Assembly (NCBI RefSeq): GCF_004193175.1
Contig: NZ_SAUH01000001.1
Location: forward strand, 3,805,001-3,869,000
Direction of reading: 5' to 3'
Length of the DNA stretch: 64,000 nt
Source of the DNA: Streptomyces sp. RFCAC02
Lineage (GTDB): Bacteria; Actinomycetota; Actinomycetes; Streptomycetales; Streptomycetaceae
A program made the translations under genes and the position numbers. How positions within the stretch are numbered: position 1 is the first letter of the stretch; each line of letters opens with the position of its first letter. The notes below the pieces were generated by a model. It saw only the letters and a program-made list of their open reading frames with translations, was not told the origin of the DNA and made no database searches. Shown here one piece after another: positions 17,441 through 26,402 of the stretch.

Positions 17441-18103
17441 ATGAGTGAGCCCCAGAAGTACTCCGACCGCATCTACCGATCGGGTTCCGCCATCGCGGCC
17501 GGGGTGCTGCTGCTGGCCCTCGGCGGCTGGCTCGGCATCGACGCGATGGTGCGCGGCGACGGCCGGACGCCGGTGACCGCGATCGCCGGGCTGCTGCTCG
17601 CCGTGCCGCTCGTCGTCGCGTTCACGTTCCGTCCCGCGGTCTTCGCGTCGGACGACCTGCTGCGCGTGCGCAACCCGTTCCGCACCGTGACCCTGCCGTG
17701 GGGCGAGGTCGAGACCGTGCGGGCGGGCTACTCGTCCGAGGTCCTGACGACGGGGGGCGCGAAGTACCAGCTGTGGGCGATCCCGGTGTCGCTGCGCGCC
17801 CGGTCGAGGGCGCAGCGCCGGAGCGCGCGCGACGGCGAGAGCGGGGGGCGTACGCCGCGCGGTGGGCGGCTCGGCGGTTTCGGCGGCTTCGGGGGGCCGG
17901 ACAGCGAGCACGGGGCGCCGCAGTTCGGGCCGTCGAAGGGGGCGCAGGCGGACCAGACCGTCCTGGAGCTGCGGGAACTCGCCGAGCGACGGCACGAGAA
18001 GCCGGAGGCCCAGGGCACGGTCACGGTCCGCTGGAGCTGGGAGACGATGGCCCCGGCGGCCGTGGGCCTCGTGGCCCTGCTCGTGCTGTGGCTGACGAAC
18101 TGA
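17441..18103 (+). CDS. PH-domain membrane protein
   Basis: The 220-residue protein has two adjacent N-terminal membrane spans (residues about 17-35 and 45-62: AIAAGVLLLALGGWLG, IAGLLLAVPLVVAFT), a bacterial PH-like domain (DLLRVRNPFRTVTLPWGEVETVRAGYSS), a low-complexity Arg/Gly-rich insert with GGFGGFGG at about 140-160, and a third span at the C-terminus (MAPAAVGLVALLVLWL). The PH domain probably faces the cytoplasm. This layout is common in streptomycetes, with no known function. Confidence 0.8.
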   Translation: MSEPQKYSDRIYRSGSAIAAGVLLLALGGWLGIDAMVRGDGRTPVTAIAGLLLAVPLVVAFTFRPAVFASDDLLRVRNPFRTVTLPWGEVETVRAGYSSEVLTTGGAKYQLWAIPVSLRARSRAQRRSARDGESGGRTPRGGRLGGFGGFGGPDSEHGAPQFGPSKGAQADQTVLELRELAERRHEKPEAQGTVTVRWSWETMAPAAVGLVALLVLWLTN

Positions 18104-18186
18104 CCTGCTGAGGGGCGGGGCGGTGAACGCCGGCCCGGGGCCGTAGCGGGCTCGGACACCCCCGTTCGTCGGCGACCGCGCGCCGG

Positions 18187-19122
18187 TCAGGCCGTGCTCC
18201 CGCCGGATGCACGCTCCGGGTGCCGGCTGTCGCACACGGCGTCACCGTGCGCTCGACCCGCGCCATCGCCCCGGGGATCCTCACCGAGACACGCCAGGAG
18301 ACGTAGTGCCGCGGCGGACGGGGAGTCGGGGGCGGCGGTGAAGATCGCCAGGCGCTGCCCCGGGTCGTGGGCCAGCTCCATCAGCTCGTTGTTCAGCGTC
18401 ATGGATCCCACCACCGGGTGGTGGAAGACACGGGTGGGGGCGACGCACTTGTGCACCGGATGTGCCGCCCACAGAGACGCGAATTCCGGACTCTTGAGGG
18501 TGAGTTCGCCGATGAGTCCGGCCAGTTCCGGGTCGTCCGGGCGGCGCGCCGCCGTCATGCGCAGATCGGCGACCGTGTCCCGGGCCTTGCCGTGCCAGTC
18601 GGCGTACAGCTCGCGGGTGTGCGGGTCAAGGAAGACCTGGCGCGCGATGTTGGGCCGCTGCCGGGGCTGCTCGGGCGCCCGGTAGGGCAGGTGGCCGGCG
18701 AGCAGGGCGTGCGCGGAGCGGTTCCAGGCCAGGACGTCGTTGCAGCGGCCGATGACCAGGGCCGGGACGCCGCCCAGGGCGTCGATCATCAGCTCGGTGC
18801 TCGGGCGCAGACGCTCGGGGCGGGAACGTCGGCGGGTCCTCGGCGTGCGGCGGGCCAGGCTGTGCAGGTGGGACCGTTCCACGTCGTCGAGCCGGAGGAC
18901 GCGTGCCACCGCGTCGAGCACGGCGTCGGAGGCGTTGGGGCTCTGCCCCTGCTCCAGACGGGTGTAGTAGCCGGCGCTGACGCCGGCGAGCTGCGTCAGT
19001 TCCTCCCGGCGGAGCCCCGGGACGCGCCGCCGGCCGCCGTAGTCCGGCAGGCCGACGTCTTCGGGCCGTAGCCGGGCGCGCCGGGTGCGCAGGAATTCGC
19101 CGAGGTCCGTCCGCTGCTCCAT
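18187..19122 (-). CDS. XRE-family regulator with MmyB-like ligand-binding domain
   Basis: The 311-residue protein has an N-terminal helix-turn-helix at about residues 8-85 (FLRTRRARLRPEDVG, VPGLRREELTQLAGVSAGYYTRLEQG, VARVLRLDDVERSHL) and a C-terminal domain of the MmyB transcription-regulator ligand-binding type (VPALVIGRCNDVLAWN, RVFHHPVVGSMTLNNELMEL). Such regulators in actinomycetes usually sit next to, and control, an exporter or short-chain dehydrogenase gene. Here the divergent neighbour is a DHA2 exporter 162 bases away. The ligand may be a fatty-acid-like or small hydrophobic molecule, from what is known of the fold. Confidence 0.88.
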   Translation of the reverse strand: MEQRTDLGEFLRTRRARLRPEDVGLPDYGGRRRVPGLRREELTQLAGVSAGYYTRLEQGQSPNASDAVLDAVARVLRLDDVERSHLHSLARRTPRTRRRSRPERLRPSTELMIDALGGVPALVIGRCNDVLAWNRSAHALLAGHLPYRAPEQPRQRPNIARQVFLDPHTRELYADWHGKARDTVADLRMTAARRPDDPELAGLIGELTLKSPEFASLWAAHPVHKCVAPTRVFHHPVVGSMTLNNELMELAHDPGQRLAIFTAAPDSPSAAALRLLACLGEDPRGDGAGRAHGDAVCDSRHPERASGGSTA

Positions 19123-19284
19123 GACGCCAAGGATGCCGTTCCCCGGCGCGTCGTGCCTGTACCTGCTGGGTGCAGTCATGGAGGGGGTCCCCCCGGCGGA
19201 GGGGTGGGTGGCGCGTGCGGAGGAGCACAGGCTGAGGGCGACGCGATCGGCGCCCATCGAACCCCACTCCACCGGAGGTGCCCC

Positions 19285-20886
19285 ATGACGGGGACCGGCA
19301 CACGAAAGACACGACCCGGCGCGGACGTCGGCGGGTTCAGCGCCAGGGAGTGGCTGATCCTGCTGACGCTGTGCGGCGCCACCTTCATGACGGGGCTGGA
19401 CTTCTCGGTCGTGACCGTCGCCCTGCCGGAGATAGGACACGACCTCGGCTTCACGAGCACCGGCCGGCTGCAGTGGGTGGCGACGGCCTGCCTGCTGCCG
19501 ACCGCGAGTCTGCTTCCACTGTTCGGCCGGGTCGCCGACATGGTGGGCCGGCGGCGGCTGTTCGTCGCGGGAGTGGCCCTGTTCACCGGGTTCTCCCTGG
19601 TCGCGGGACTGGCGACGGGCCCGGCCATGCTGATCGGGGCCCGCGTGGGGCAGGGCGCCTCGGCCGCCATGATCGCCCCGAGCGCCGTCGCGCTGCTGAC
19701 GACGGCGTTCCCCGAGGGAACCCGGCGGACCAGGGCGCTCGGCATCAACGGCGCCATACTGTCCCTGGGGTTCGTCCTCGGTACCCTCGGCGGCGGTGTG
19801 ATCACCAGCGGTCTGAACTGGCGCTGGACCATGCTGATCCTGGTCATCGTCGGCGGGCTGGTCCTGCTCGGAGCGATCGGCCTGCTGCCCAGGGCCGCCG
19901 ACAGGCGTGCGACGGCCCGGCTCGACATCCCCGGCGCGGTCCTGGCCGGTGTCGGCCTCTTCGCCCTGGTGTACGGCATCTCGGCGGGGCCGGAGGCCGG
20001 CTGGGGCAGCGCGTCCGTCCTGGGATCCCTCGCACTGGCCGTGGCGGCCTCCGCCGCCTTCCTCCTGGTGGAGCGACGGCACGCGGCCCCGCTGATCCCG
20101 CTGGGTCTGCTGAACAGGCCGACGGTGAAGTGGGGCGGGCTGGCCGGCTTCATCACGCTCGGCATGTGCGGCGGAGCGACGGTCCTGCTGAGCATGTACC
20201 TGCAGGACGTACTGGACTACTCGGCGCTGGCCACCGGCGCCGCCTTCCTCGCGGAGGGCGTCACCGCGCTCATCGGCGGCGTGCTCGCCGCCCGGGTGAT
20301 CGGCGTGCTCGGCAGGACGGGAACGATGGCCGCCGGCCTGGCCGTACAGGGGCTCGGCACCGGCGCGATGGTCCTGCTGCCCGGGGACGACGGCCTGGTG
20401 CTCCTGCTGCTGACGTCCGGCGCCATGGGCCTTGGGCACGTCCTGACCGTGGTCTCGTTCATCACCACCATGACGTCCGGGCTGCGGGACGACGAACAGG
20501 GCGTCGTGGGCGGCCTGTCCCAACTGCCGCAGTTCCTCGGCGCCATCGGGACCGCCGGGCTGGCGGCCATCGTCACCGCACGCACCGGTGTCTCCTCCAC
20601 GACGAACTCCGCTTCGGCTCTGCTGGACGGCCTGCACACCGCGCTGCTCACGGCCGGGATCGTCTGCCTCGTCGGCGCCGCCCTCGTCGTCCTGCTGCTG
20701 CGCCGCCCGGCCCGTTCCCTCCGCGGGGCCGCGTCACCTGTCGTGGCGGCGCGCGGAGAGCGCGGGCCGGCGGGTGATCCCGTGCGCGGCCTCGCGGGCG
20801 CTCGCGGTGCGGGCAGGGGCGGAACGCCGGCCGCCCGGTCACCGCAGGACCCGAACGAGCCCTGTGCGACAGGAAGCACCGCATGA
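19285..20886 (+). CDS. DHA2 (14-span) MFS drug exporter
   Basis: The 533-residue membrane protein has about 14 hydrophobic spans. It shows the typical EmrB/QacA motifs: LDFSVVTVALPEIGHDLGF in span 1, GRVADMVGRRRLFVAG in the loop between spans 2 and 3, and GASAAMIAPSAVALL in span 4. The last 70 residues are hydrophilic, Arg/Ala/Pro-rich and cytoplasmic. It has a GGAGGTG ribosome binding site 8 bases before the ATG at 19285. Its stop overlaps the next gene (ATGA), so the methyltransferase is coupled to it. The divergent XRE-MmyB gene is the probable regulator. The substrate is unknown. Confidence 0.9.
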   Translation: MTGTGTRKTRPGADVGGFSAREWLILLTLCGATFMTGLDFSVVTVALPEIGHDLGFTSTGRLQWVATACLLPTASLLPLFGRVADMVGRRRLFVAGVALFTGFSLVAGLATGPAMLIGARVGQGASAAMIAPSAVALLTTAFPEGTRRTRALGINGAILSLGFVLGTLGGGVITSGLNWRWTMLILVIVGGLVLLGAIGLLPRAADRRATARLDIPGAVLAGVGLFALVYGISAGPEAGWGSASVLGSLALAVAASAAFLLVERRHAAPLIPLGLLNRPTVKWGGLAGFITLGMCGGATVLLSMYLQDVLDYSALATGAAFLAEGVTALIGGVLAARVIGVLGRTGTMAAGLAVQGLGTGAMVLLPGDDGLVLLLLTSGAMGLGHVLTVVSFITTMTSGLRDDEQGVVGGLSQLPQFLGAIGTAGLAAIVTARTGVSSTTNSASALLDGLHTALLTAGIVCLVGAALVVLLLRRPARSLRGAASPVVAARGERGPAGDPVRGLAGARGAGRGGTPAARSPQDPNEPCATGSTA

Positions 20887-21892
20887 CCAGCGGCATCACC
20901 GATCCGACCCTCCTCTACCGGCTGCGCGACGGCGTCTGCGCGCCCGACCTCCTCATCCTGGCCGTCGCCGACCTCGACCTCTTCACCTGGCTCGCGGAGC
21001 ACGGCCCCGCGACCGCCGAGGAGATCGGCGCAGCCCTCGGCCTCGCCCCGCGCCCGGCCGACGTGACCCTCACCCACCTGACGGCCCTCGGCCTCGTCGA
21101 ACGCGACGGCCAGGCCCTGCGGCCGACACCGCTCGCCCGCGAACACCTGACGGCCGGCTCGCCGTACGACCTGCGCCCGTACTACGCCTCGCTGCGGGAG
21201 AGGCCGGGCGTCGCCGAACCGGCGGCCGTCCTGCGCACCGGCGAGCCCGCGGGCTGGGCCAGCGCACCCGAGGGCGGGGAGTGGGCGGCCCGGTCTTCGC
21301 CGGGGGCATCACGGCCGCCATGGACGCGCGCGGACGCTTCCTCGGGCCGGTGCTCGCCGGGGCCGTGGCGGACCTGCCGATCCGCAGGGTCCTCGACATC
21401 GGCGGCAGCTCCGGGATCTGCGCGAGCGCGCTCGTGGACCGGTACCCGCACGTCACGGCGGCCGTGTTCGAACGGCCGCCGGTGGACGTGGCGTCCCGGA
21501 CCCCCATCGCCGACCGCGGCCACGCCGACCGCGTCGGCGTCATGGCGGGTGACACGTTCGCGGACGACCTCCCGGCCGGCTTCGACACCCACCTCTACTC
21601 GCACGTGTTCCACGACTGGGACGAAGCGCGCGTGCGGCGGCTGCTCGCGGCGTCCTTCGCGGCCCTGCCGCCCGGCGGTCTCCTGATCGACCACGACGTG
21701 CACATCGACGCCGGCACGTCGGGTCCCCTCGCGGCGGCCGAGTACTCGGTGTTCCTCATGCACGCCACGCCGGGCAAGTGCTGGTCGGTCGCCGAACTGG
21801 CCGGTATGGCGCGGGGGGCGGGCTTCGCGTCCATCGAGCACCGGACGACCGCCGGCGACCGTTCGATCGTCATCGCCGCGAGGCCCCGCTGA
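20883..21892 (+). pseudogene. SAM-dependent O-methyltransferase with a frameshift
   Basis: The first part (20883 to about 21290) reads as the winged-helix dimerisation domain of a Methyltransf_2-type O-methyltransferase (VADLDLFTWLAEHGPATAEE, THLTALGLVERDGQALRPT). The second part continues one frame over, from FAGGITAAMDARGRF through VLDIGGSSGICASALVDRYP (the SAM-binding loop), HVFHDWDEARVRRLL and LLIDHDVHID, to a stop at 21892. The two parts together make a normal-length enzyme, and a one-base change near 21285-21300 would restore it. Either the gene is recently broken or the assembly has an error. Its start overlaps the stop of the DHA2 exporter gene. Confidence 0.78.
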
Positions 21893-21965
21893 ACCGGCCC
21901 GGCCACCGGGCGGTGCCCGCCGGCCGCGGGGCGGGCACCACCGGCGCGTCCGTGCCGGCCGGGTG

Positions 21966-23306
21966 TCAGACGGCCGCGGACACCGCGTCGACCGCCGGCG
22001 TCCGCAGGCCCCGGCGTGCCGTGACCAGCGGGGTGACGACCGTGGCGACCAGGGCGATCGCCGTGATGCCCAGCCAGATACCGGGCCCCTGGCCGTCGGC
22101 CCACAGCGTGTCGGCGCGCATCACGCTGAACGGCACGACGGCGGCGAGCGCGGCGACGGTGCCGAGCACCACGCCCGTCACGGCGAGCGCCGCGCCCTCC
22201 GTGCCGACCACGGCGAGGACCTGCCGGGGCGTGGCGCCGGTGAGACGCTGGCGGCCGAACTCCTCGTACCGGTGCGACGTGGCGGCGTACAGGCTGTTGA
22301 CCAGCATGATGCAGGCGAAGACGGCCATGATGCCGACGACGATCAGGTTCAGCGTCTGCATGTTCTTGTCGTCCACCGTCCTGGCCAGGCCGGACGCCGA
22401 GATCGCGTCGCTCTCGATCGACTGCGTGTAGAGCGTCGCCGTCGCCATCGCGACGAACAGGACCAGCGCCGTCACGACACCGGACAGGTCGTCCGCGCGC
22501 CGCCGCAGGTGCGCCGCGGCCAGGAAGCCGCTCGCGCGGCCGGGCGCGGCGACCGGTCCGGCGAGCCGGGACGCCACCCACCGCAGCACCGCCGGGGCGA
22601 GCAGCGCCAGCCCGACGCCCAGCAGGATCGCGCCGTAGACGGCGGGAGCCATCGACTCGGGTCTGCCGGACTCCATCGCGAGCGTGGCGCCCGCGCTCGA
22701 CGCACCCGCCGCGAGGGCGAGGCAGGCCAGGACGCGGCGTGCGCCCCGGCGGCGCGCACGCCCCCCGGCCGTCCGGGAGGCCCGCCGTACCGCGAGGAGC
22801 GCGGCACCGGTGGAGGCGAGCAGGGTGACGCCGAAGCCCGTCGCGAGGGCGACCGGCCCGAAGACGTGCTGCACGCCGTCGGCGACCTGCCCGTTGCGGC
22901 GGAACGCGTCCAGCAGGGCGCGCCCGCCCAGCACGGCCGGGGCGATGGCCACCAGGGTGCCGGCGAGGGCGACGGCGATCGCCTCACCGACGACCAGGCG
23001 GCGTATCTGCGCCGGGGTGGCGCCGGTGCTGCGCAGGGTCGCCATCTCGGTCTCGCGCTGGCGCACGTTCACGGTCAGCGTGGACGCCACGGCGCAGAAC
23101 ACCAGCAGCAGGCCGTAGCCGCCGACCACGCTCGCCGCGGTGACGAGCGAGTCCGCGCTGACGTCGTCGACGCCGTCGGCCGCCGCCGTGTCGTGCAGCG
23201 AGCTGAACGTCATGGTGATCGTCGAGCCGAGCACGGCGGACAGCAGGGTCGCCAGGAGGCGGCCGGGCCGCCGGCGGACCGAGCGCAGCGCGAGTGCGAG
23301 CATCAC
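21966..23306 (-). CDS. FtsX-like ABC transporter permease
   Basis: The 446-residue permease begins at a GTG/ATG pair (23306/23303) directly after the ATPase stop. It has a span near the N-terminus, then LVFCAVASTLTVNVRQRETEMATLRSTGAT, which is the FtsX signature (a span followed by RxxExxxLRxxGAT). The signature is repeated near the C-terminus as SHRYEEFGRQRLTGATPRQ. It is shorter than the usual 800-residue two-domain permeases because the first extracellular domain is reduced to about 30 residues. With the ATPase it forms a MacB/FtsEX-type exporter or mechanotransmitter. Confidence 0.88.
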   Translation of the reverse strand: MMLALALRSVRRRPGRLLATLLSAVLGSTITMTFSSLHDTAAADGVDDVSADSLVTAASVVGGYGLLLVFCAVASTLTVNVRQRETEMATLRSTGATPAQIRRLVVGEAIAVALAGTLVAIAPAVLGGRALLDAFRRNGQVADGVQHVFGPVALATGFGVTLLASTGAALLAVRRASRTAGGRARRRGARRVLACLALAAGASSAGATLAMESGRPESMAPAVYGAILLGVGLALLAPAVLRWVASRLAGPVAAPGRASGFLAAAHLRRRADDLSGVVTALVLFVAMATATLYTQSIESDAISASGLARTVDDKNMQTLNLIVVGIMAVFACIMLVNSLYAATSHRYEEFGRQRLTGATPRQVLAVVGTEGAALAVTGVVLGTVAALAAVVPFSVMRADTLWADGQGPGIWLGITAIALVATVVTPLVTARRGLRTPAVDAVSAAV

Positions 23307-24101
23307 TCACACCACCGCCCGCAGGGCCTCGGACTCCCGGTCGCCCAGGTGCGCGAGCCGTTCGGCGACGGCGTCCACGGTCGGCGCGGTCAGCGACCCG
23401 GCGGGCCGGCCGTCCGCCAGGAAGACGACGGCGTCGGCGTACGAGGCGGCCACGGGGTCGTGCGTGACCATGACGACGGTGCGGCCGTGCAGCCGGACGG
23501 CCTCCTGGAGCAGCCGCAGGACGTCCCGCGCGCTGCGGGTGTCGAGCGCGCCGGTCGGTTCGTCCGCGAACACGACGGCGGGTTCCGTGATCAGCGCCCG
23601 CGCGACGGCGACCCGCTGGCGCTGACCGCCGGAGAGCTGGTCGGGCCGGTGGCCGAGCCGGTCGCCGAGGCCGACCTGGGTGAGGAGGTCGGTCACCCGG
23701 CCGGTGTCGATCCGGCGGCCTGCGAGCTTCAGGGGGAGTACGGCGTTCTCGGCGACGGTCAGGGTGGGGAGGAGGTTGTACTGCTGGAAGACGAACCCGA
23801 CGCGCTGCCTGCGGAACTTCGTGAGCGCCGTCTCGTCGCGGCCGGTCATCTCGACGCCGTCGACGACGACGCGGCCGCTGTCCGGCCGGTCGAGGCCGGC
23901 CGCGCACCGCAGCAGCGTGCTCTTGCCGGAGCCCGACGGCCCCATGACGGCGGTGAACGTCCGGGGGGACAGGCTGAGGGACACCCGGTCGAGCGCGGTG
24001 ACCGCGCCGTCGCCCTCGCCGTGGACCTTGGTCACGTCGGTCAGGAGCAGCGCCTCGGCGCCGGTTCGGCGGACGGTGTGGTCGCCTGGTCTTTTTCTCA
24101 T
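23307..24101 (-). CDS. ABC transporter ATP-binding protein
   Basis: The 264-residue ATPase of the LolD/MacB family has Walker [11 protein letters not shown]-loop FVFQQYNLLP, signature LSGGQRQRVAVARAL, Walker [13 protein letters not shown] and switch histidine MVTHDP. The ATG at 24101 starts a short basic tail (MRKRPGDH). It is coupled to the downstream permease and divergent from a LysR regulator. Three copies of an 8-bp element lie in the shared promoter region. Confidence 0.93.
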   Translation of the reverse strand: MRKRPGDHTVRRTGAEALLLTDVTKVHGEGDGAVTALDRVSLSLSPRTFTAVMGPSGSGKSTLLRCAAGLDRPDSGRVVVDGVEMTGRDETALTKFRRQRVGFVFQQYNLLPTLTVAENAVLPLKLAGRRIDTGRVTDLLTQVGLGDRLGHRPDQLSGGQRQRVAVARALITEPAVVFADEPTGALDTRSARDVLRLLQEAVRLHGRTVVMVTHDPVAASYADAVVFLADGRPAGSLTAPTVDAVAERLAHLGDRESEALRAVV

Positions 24102-24156
24102 GCGTCCAGGTTCGCGGGGCCGGTGGGACGGATCAACGCGAAGTGTGGCATCGCCG

Positions 24157-24269
24157 GATAAGCAGGACTTATCGTTCGGCGGCCATGGGGCCGTCACCGT
24201 CGCAACCCTTGCTCCCGGCGGCGCATGAAACAATCGCGATCTGCTTATGGGTCGATCATTCCTGCTTAT
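24157..24269. promoter_or_regulatory. Three CTGCTTAT boxes in a divergent promoter
   Basis: The element CTGCTTAT occurs at 24241-24248 and 24262-24269 in direct orientation, exactly 21 bp apart (two helical turns), and once inverted as ATAAGCAG at 24158-24165. The inverted copy lies inside a perfect dyad GATAAG-CAGGA-CTTATC at 24157-24173. This is an AT-rich island between the ABC operon and the LysR gene and fits multiple regulator binding sites. Confidence 0.65.
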
Positions 24270-24297
24270 CGATCGCCCACGACGGGGAGGCACCGGG

Positions 24298-25206
24298 GTG
24301 GAGCTGCGCGACATCGAGATCTTCCTGGCCTTGGCCGAGGAACTGCACTTCGGACGCACCGCCGAGAAGCTCCACATCTCCCAGGCCCGGGTCAGCCAGT
24401 CGATCGCCAAGCAGGAACGCCGCATCGGCGCCGCCCTGTTCGAACGCAGCAGCCGCCGGGTCGCCCTCACCGCCATCGGCGCGCGGCTGTACGACGACCT
24501 GAAGGCCGCCCACCGCGGCATCCTGGAGGCCACCAGGACCGCCACCGCCGCGGCGCGGGGCGTCACCGGCACGCTCACGGTCGGCGCGATCGCGGCCCTC
24601 GTGCACGACCTCGCGGATGCCGCCGCGCTGTTCCGCGCGCGCCATCCGTCCTGCGAGCTGCGTCTCCAGGAGACGCCCGCGGGCGCGCCGTTCGACCTCC
24701 TGCGCGGCGGCGAGGTCGACCTGCAGCTCCTGTGGCTGCCCGTGCGCGAGCCGGACCTGTCGACCGGACCGGTGCTGCGCCGCCACGCCTACCTCCTCGC
24801 GGTGGGCGCGGACCACCCGCTCGCCCGGCGCACCGAGGTGAGCATGGAGGACCTGGGCGACTGGGAGGTGGTGGCGCCCCCGGACTCCACGCCCGCCTAC
24901 TGGGCCGAGCAGGTCGTCCCCACGCACACGCCCGGCGGGCGGCCCGTCCGGCGCGGACCGCGGACCGTCACCTGGCAGCCGGGCGAGGTGCTCGCCGAGG
25001 TGGCCGCCGGGCGTGCCGTCGAGCCCATCATGGCGCCCGCCACCCAGTACTACCCCTGGCCGGGCGTGGTGTACCTGCCCATCACGGACGCCCCGACGTG
25101 CGACTGGGTCCTCACCTGGCGGACCGCCGACGAGACCCCCCTCGTCCGCGCGTTCGTGCGGGCGGCGCAGGACAGCGTGCCGGACGCGGCGGCCGGCAGC
25201 GCGTGA
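24298..25206 (+). CDS. LysR family transcriptional regulator
   Basis: The 302-residue protein starts with the typical ELRDIEIFLALAEELHFGRTAEKLHISQ winged helix (in two runs: FLALAEELHFGRTAEKLH, then SQARVSQSIAKQERRIG), followed by a substrate-binding domain. The GTG at 24298 was chosen over the ATG at 24247 because it lies at the conserved family start and has a GGGGAGG site 10 bases upstream. It also keeps the CTGCTTAT boxes outside the coding region. It is divergent from the ABC exporter and is its likely regulator. The effector is unknown. Confidence 0.88.
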   Translation: MELRDIEIFLALAEELHFGRTAEKLHISQARVSQSIAKQERRIGAALFERSSRRVALTAIGARLYDDLKAAHRGILEATRTATAAARGVTGTLTVGAIAALVHDLADAAALFRARHPSCELRLQETPAGAPFDLLRGGEVDLQLLWLPVREPDLSTGPVLRRHAYLLAVGADHPLARRTEVSMEDLGDWEVVAPPDSTPAYWAEQVVPTHTPGGRPVRRGPRTVTWQPGEVLAEVAAGRAVEPIMAPATQYYPWPGVVYLPITDAPTCDWVLTWRTADETPLVRAFVRAAQDSVPDAAAGSA

Positions 25207-25227
25207 CGCCCGTGCCGGGGCGCGCCG

Positions 25228-25644
25228 TCACCCCTCGGTGTCGAGGACGGCGGCGACCGCCTCGATCTCCACGAGCTGGTCGTCGTACCCGAGCACGGTG
25301 ACCCCGAGCAGCGTGCTCGGCACGTCGTGGTCGCCGAACGCGTCCCGTACGACCTCCCACGCCGTCACCAGGTCCGCCCGCCGCGCCGAGGCGACGAGGA
25401 CGCGGGTGCTGACCACGTCCCGCAGCGAGGCGCCGGAGTCGGCGAGAGCGGTCCGCAGGTTCGCCACCGCCTTGGCCGCCTGCCCGGCGAAGTCCCCGAC
25501 GGCCGCGGTGGAACCGTCCTCGTCGAGCGGACAGGCCCCCGCCAGGAAGATCAGGCGCGCCCCGGCCGGGACGCTGGCGGCGTAGGCGTACTCGGCGACG
25601 CTCGACAGGGTGGCGGAACGGATGAGGGTGACCGCGCCGGGCAT
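25228..25644 (-). CDS. RidA/YjgF-family protein
   Basis: The 138-residue protein has the Rid fold: LIFLAGACPLDEDG, QAAKAVANLRTALADSGASLRDVVSTRVLV and a C-terminal DQLVEIEAVAAV. Canonical RidA uses an arginine before its C-terminal glutamate to hydrolyse reactive imines or enamines. Here the strand RVLVASARRADL carries arginines, but the exact catalytic arginine cannot be placed with confidence. The start at 25644 has GGAGGCGCC before it. It is convergent with the LysR gene. Confidence 0.85.
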   Translation of the reverse strand: MPGAVTLIRSATLSSVAEYAYAASVPAGARLIFLAGACPLDEDGSTAAVGDFAGQAAKAVANLRTALADSGASLRDVVSTRVLVASARRADLVTAWEVVRDAFGDHDVPSTLLGVTVLGYDDQLVEIEAVAAVLDTEG

Positions 25645-25763
25645 CGGCGCCTCCTTGGATGCGGGAGCATGACGGCCCGACACTCGCCGATCCACGCGGC
25701 CCGCTCAACCGGTTTCCCACCGGCGCCCGGGCCCCGGTACCGGCAGCCGCCGAGTCGGCCGGA

Positions 25764-26402
25764 CTACGGTTCGGGATCGAGCAGGGGCACGGCGGCCAGC
25801 CAGGCCCGTGCCTCGTCCGCCAGGTCCTGGTCCGTGACGTGCCCGACCACGCCGGCCAGCGACGGCACGACCCACACCACGTCCAGCAGCGCGGCCCGCG
25901 TCCCCGTGGGGCGGGCCGGGCGCGGCAGGGGGCGCCCGGGGACGCGGGACCGTGCCGCCTCGTCCTCCTCGGCCGCGCGGCGGCGTTCCTCGCCCGCCGC
26001 CCGCAGCGCCTCCTCACGGGTCAGCGGCAGCGCGCCCAGGACGAACCGGACGGCGCCGTCCGGCGTGACCTCCACGGGGAGGCCGGGCGGCGGGGGGAAA
26101 AAATGGCGCAGCGCGATGACGGCGAGGTTCAGCAGCCACTCACCGGCGCGTGCGGGGGAGAGCCCGCCGGTCCGTTCCGCGAGGACGGCCAGGTGCACGG
26201 CCACGGCGAAGTCCGCCGCGCGGCCGTCGGCCGACGCGGGACGCAGCGGGCCAAGACGCGTCTCGGTGTCCTCCCGGACCGCGCGCCACCACTGCTGCGG
26301 CGCACCGTCCGGGAACCGTTCCCGCAGCCATGCCTCCCGCTGTCCCGCCGACAGGGTCCGCAGGGCATCCCACGCCAGCCAGGGGTCCGTCATGGATGTC
26401 AT
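25764..26402 (-). CDS. Hypothetical protein, candidate immunity protein
   Basis: The 212-residue protein is acidic to neutral and mostly helical, with tryptophans near the start (PWLAWDALRTL, QQWWRAVRED), a FFPPPPGLPVEV turn and an Arg/Glu-rich helix (EERRRAAEEDEAARSR). No family is recognised. Its start overlaps by 4 bases the stop of the RHS toxin fragment (ATGA), which is the usual place for the cognate immunity gene of a polymorphic toxin. It appears intact while the toxin gene is decayed. The immunity role is inference from position. Confidence 0.6.
   Translation of the reverse strand: MTSMTDPWLAWDALRTLSAGQREAWLRERFPDGAPQQWWRAVREDTETRLGPLRPASADGRAADFAVAVHLAVLAERTGGLSPARAGEWLLNLAVIALRHFFPPPPGLPVEVTPDGAVRFVLGALPLTREEALRAAGEERRRAAEEDEAARSRVPGRPLPRPARPTGTRAALLDVVWVVPSLAGVVGHVTDQDLADEARAWLAAVPLLDPEP

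Noticed and set aside
18187..20637. An 816-codon minus-strand frame that includes the XRE regulator
   Set aside because: Only the part from 19122 downward encodes the regulator. The upstream text is antisense to the DHA2 exporter.
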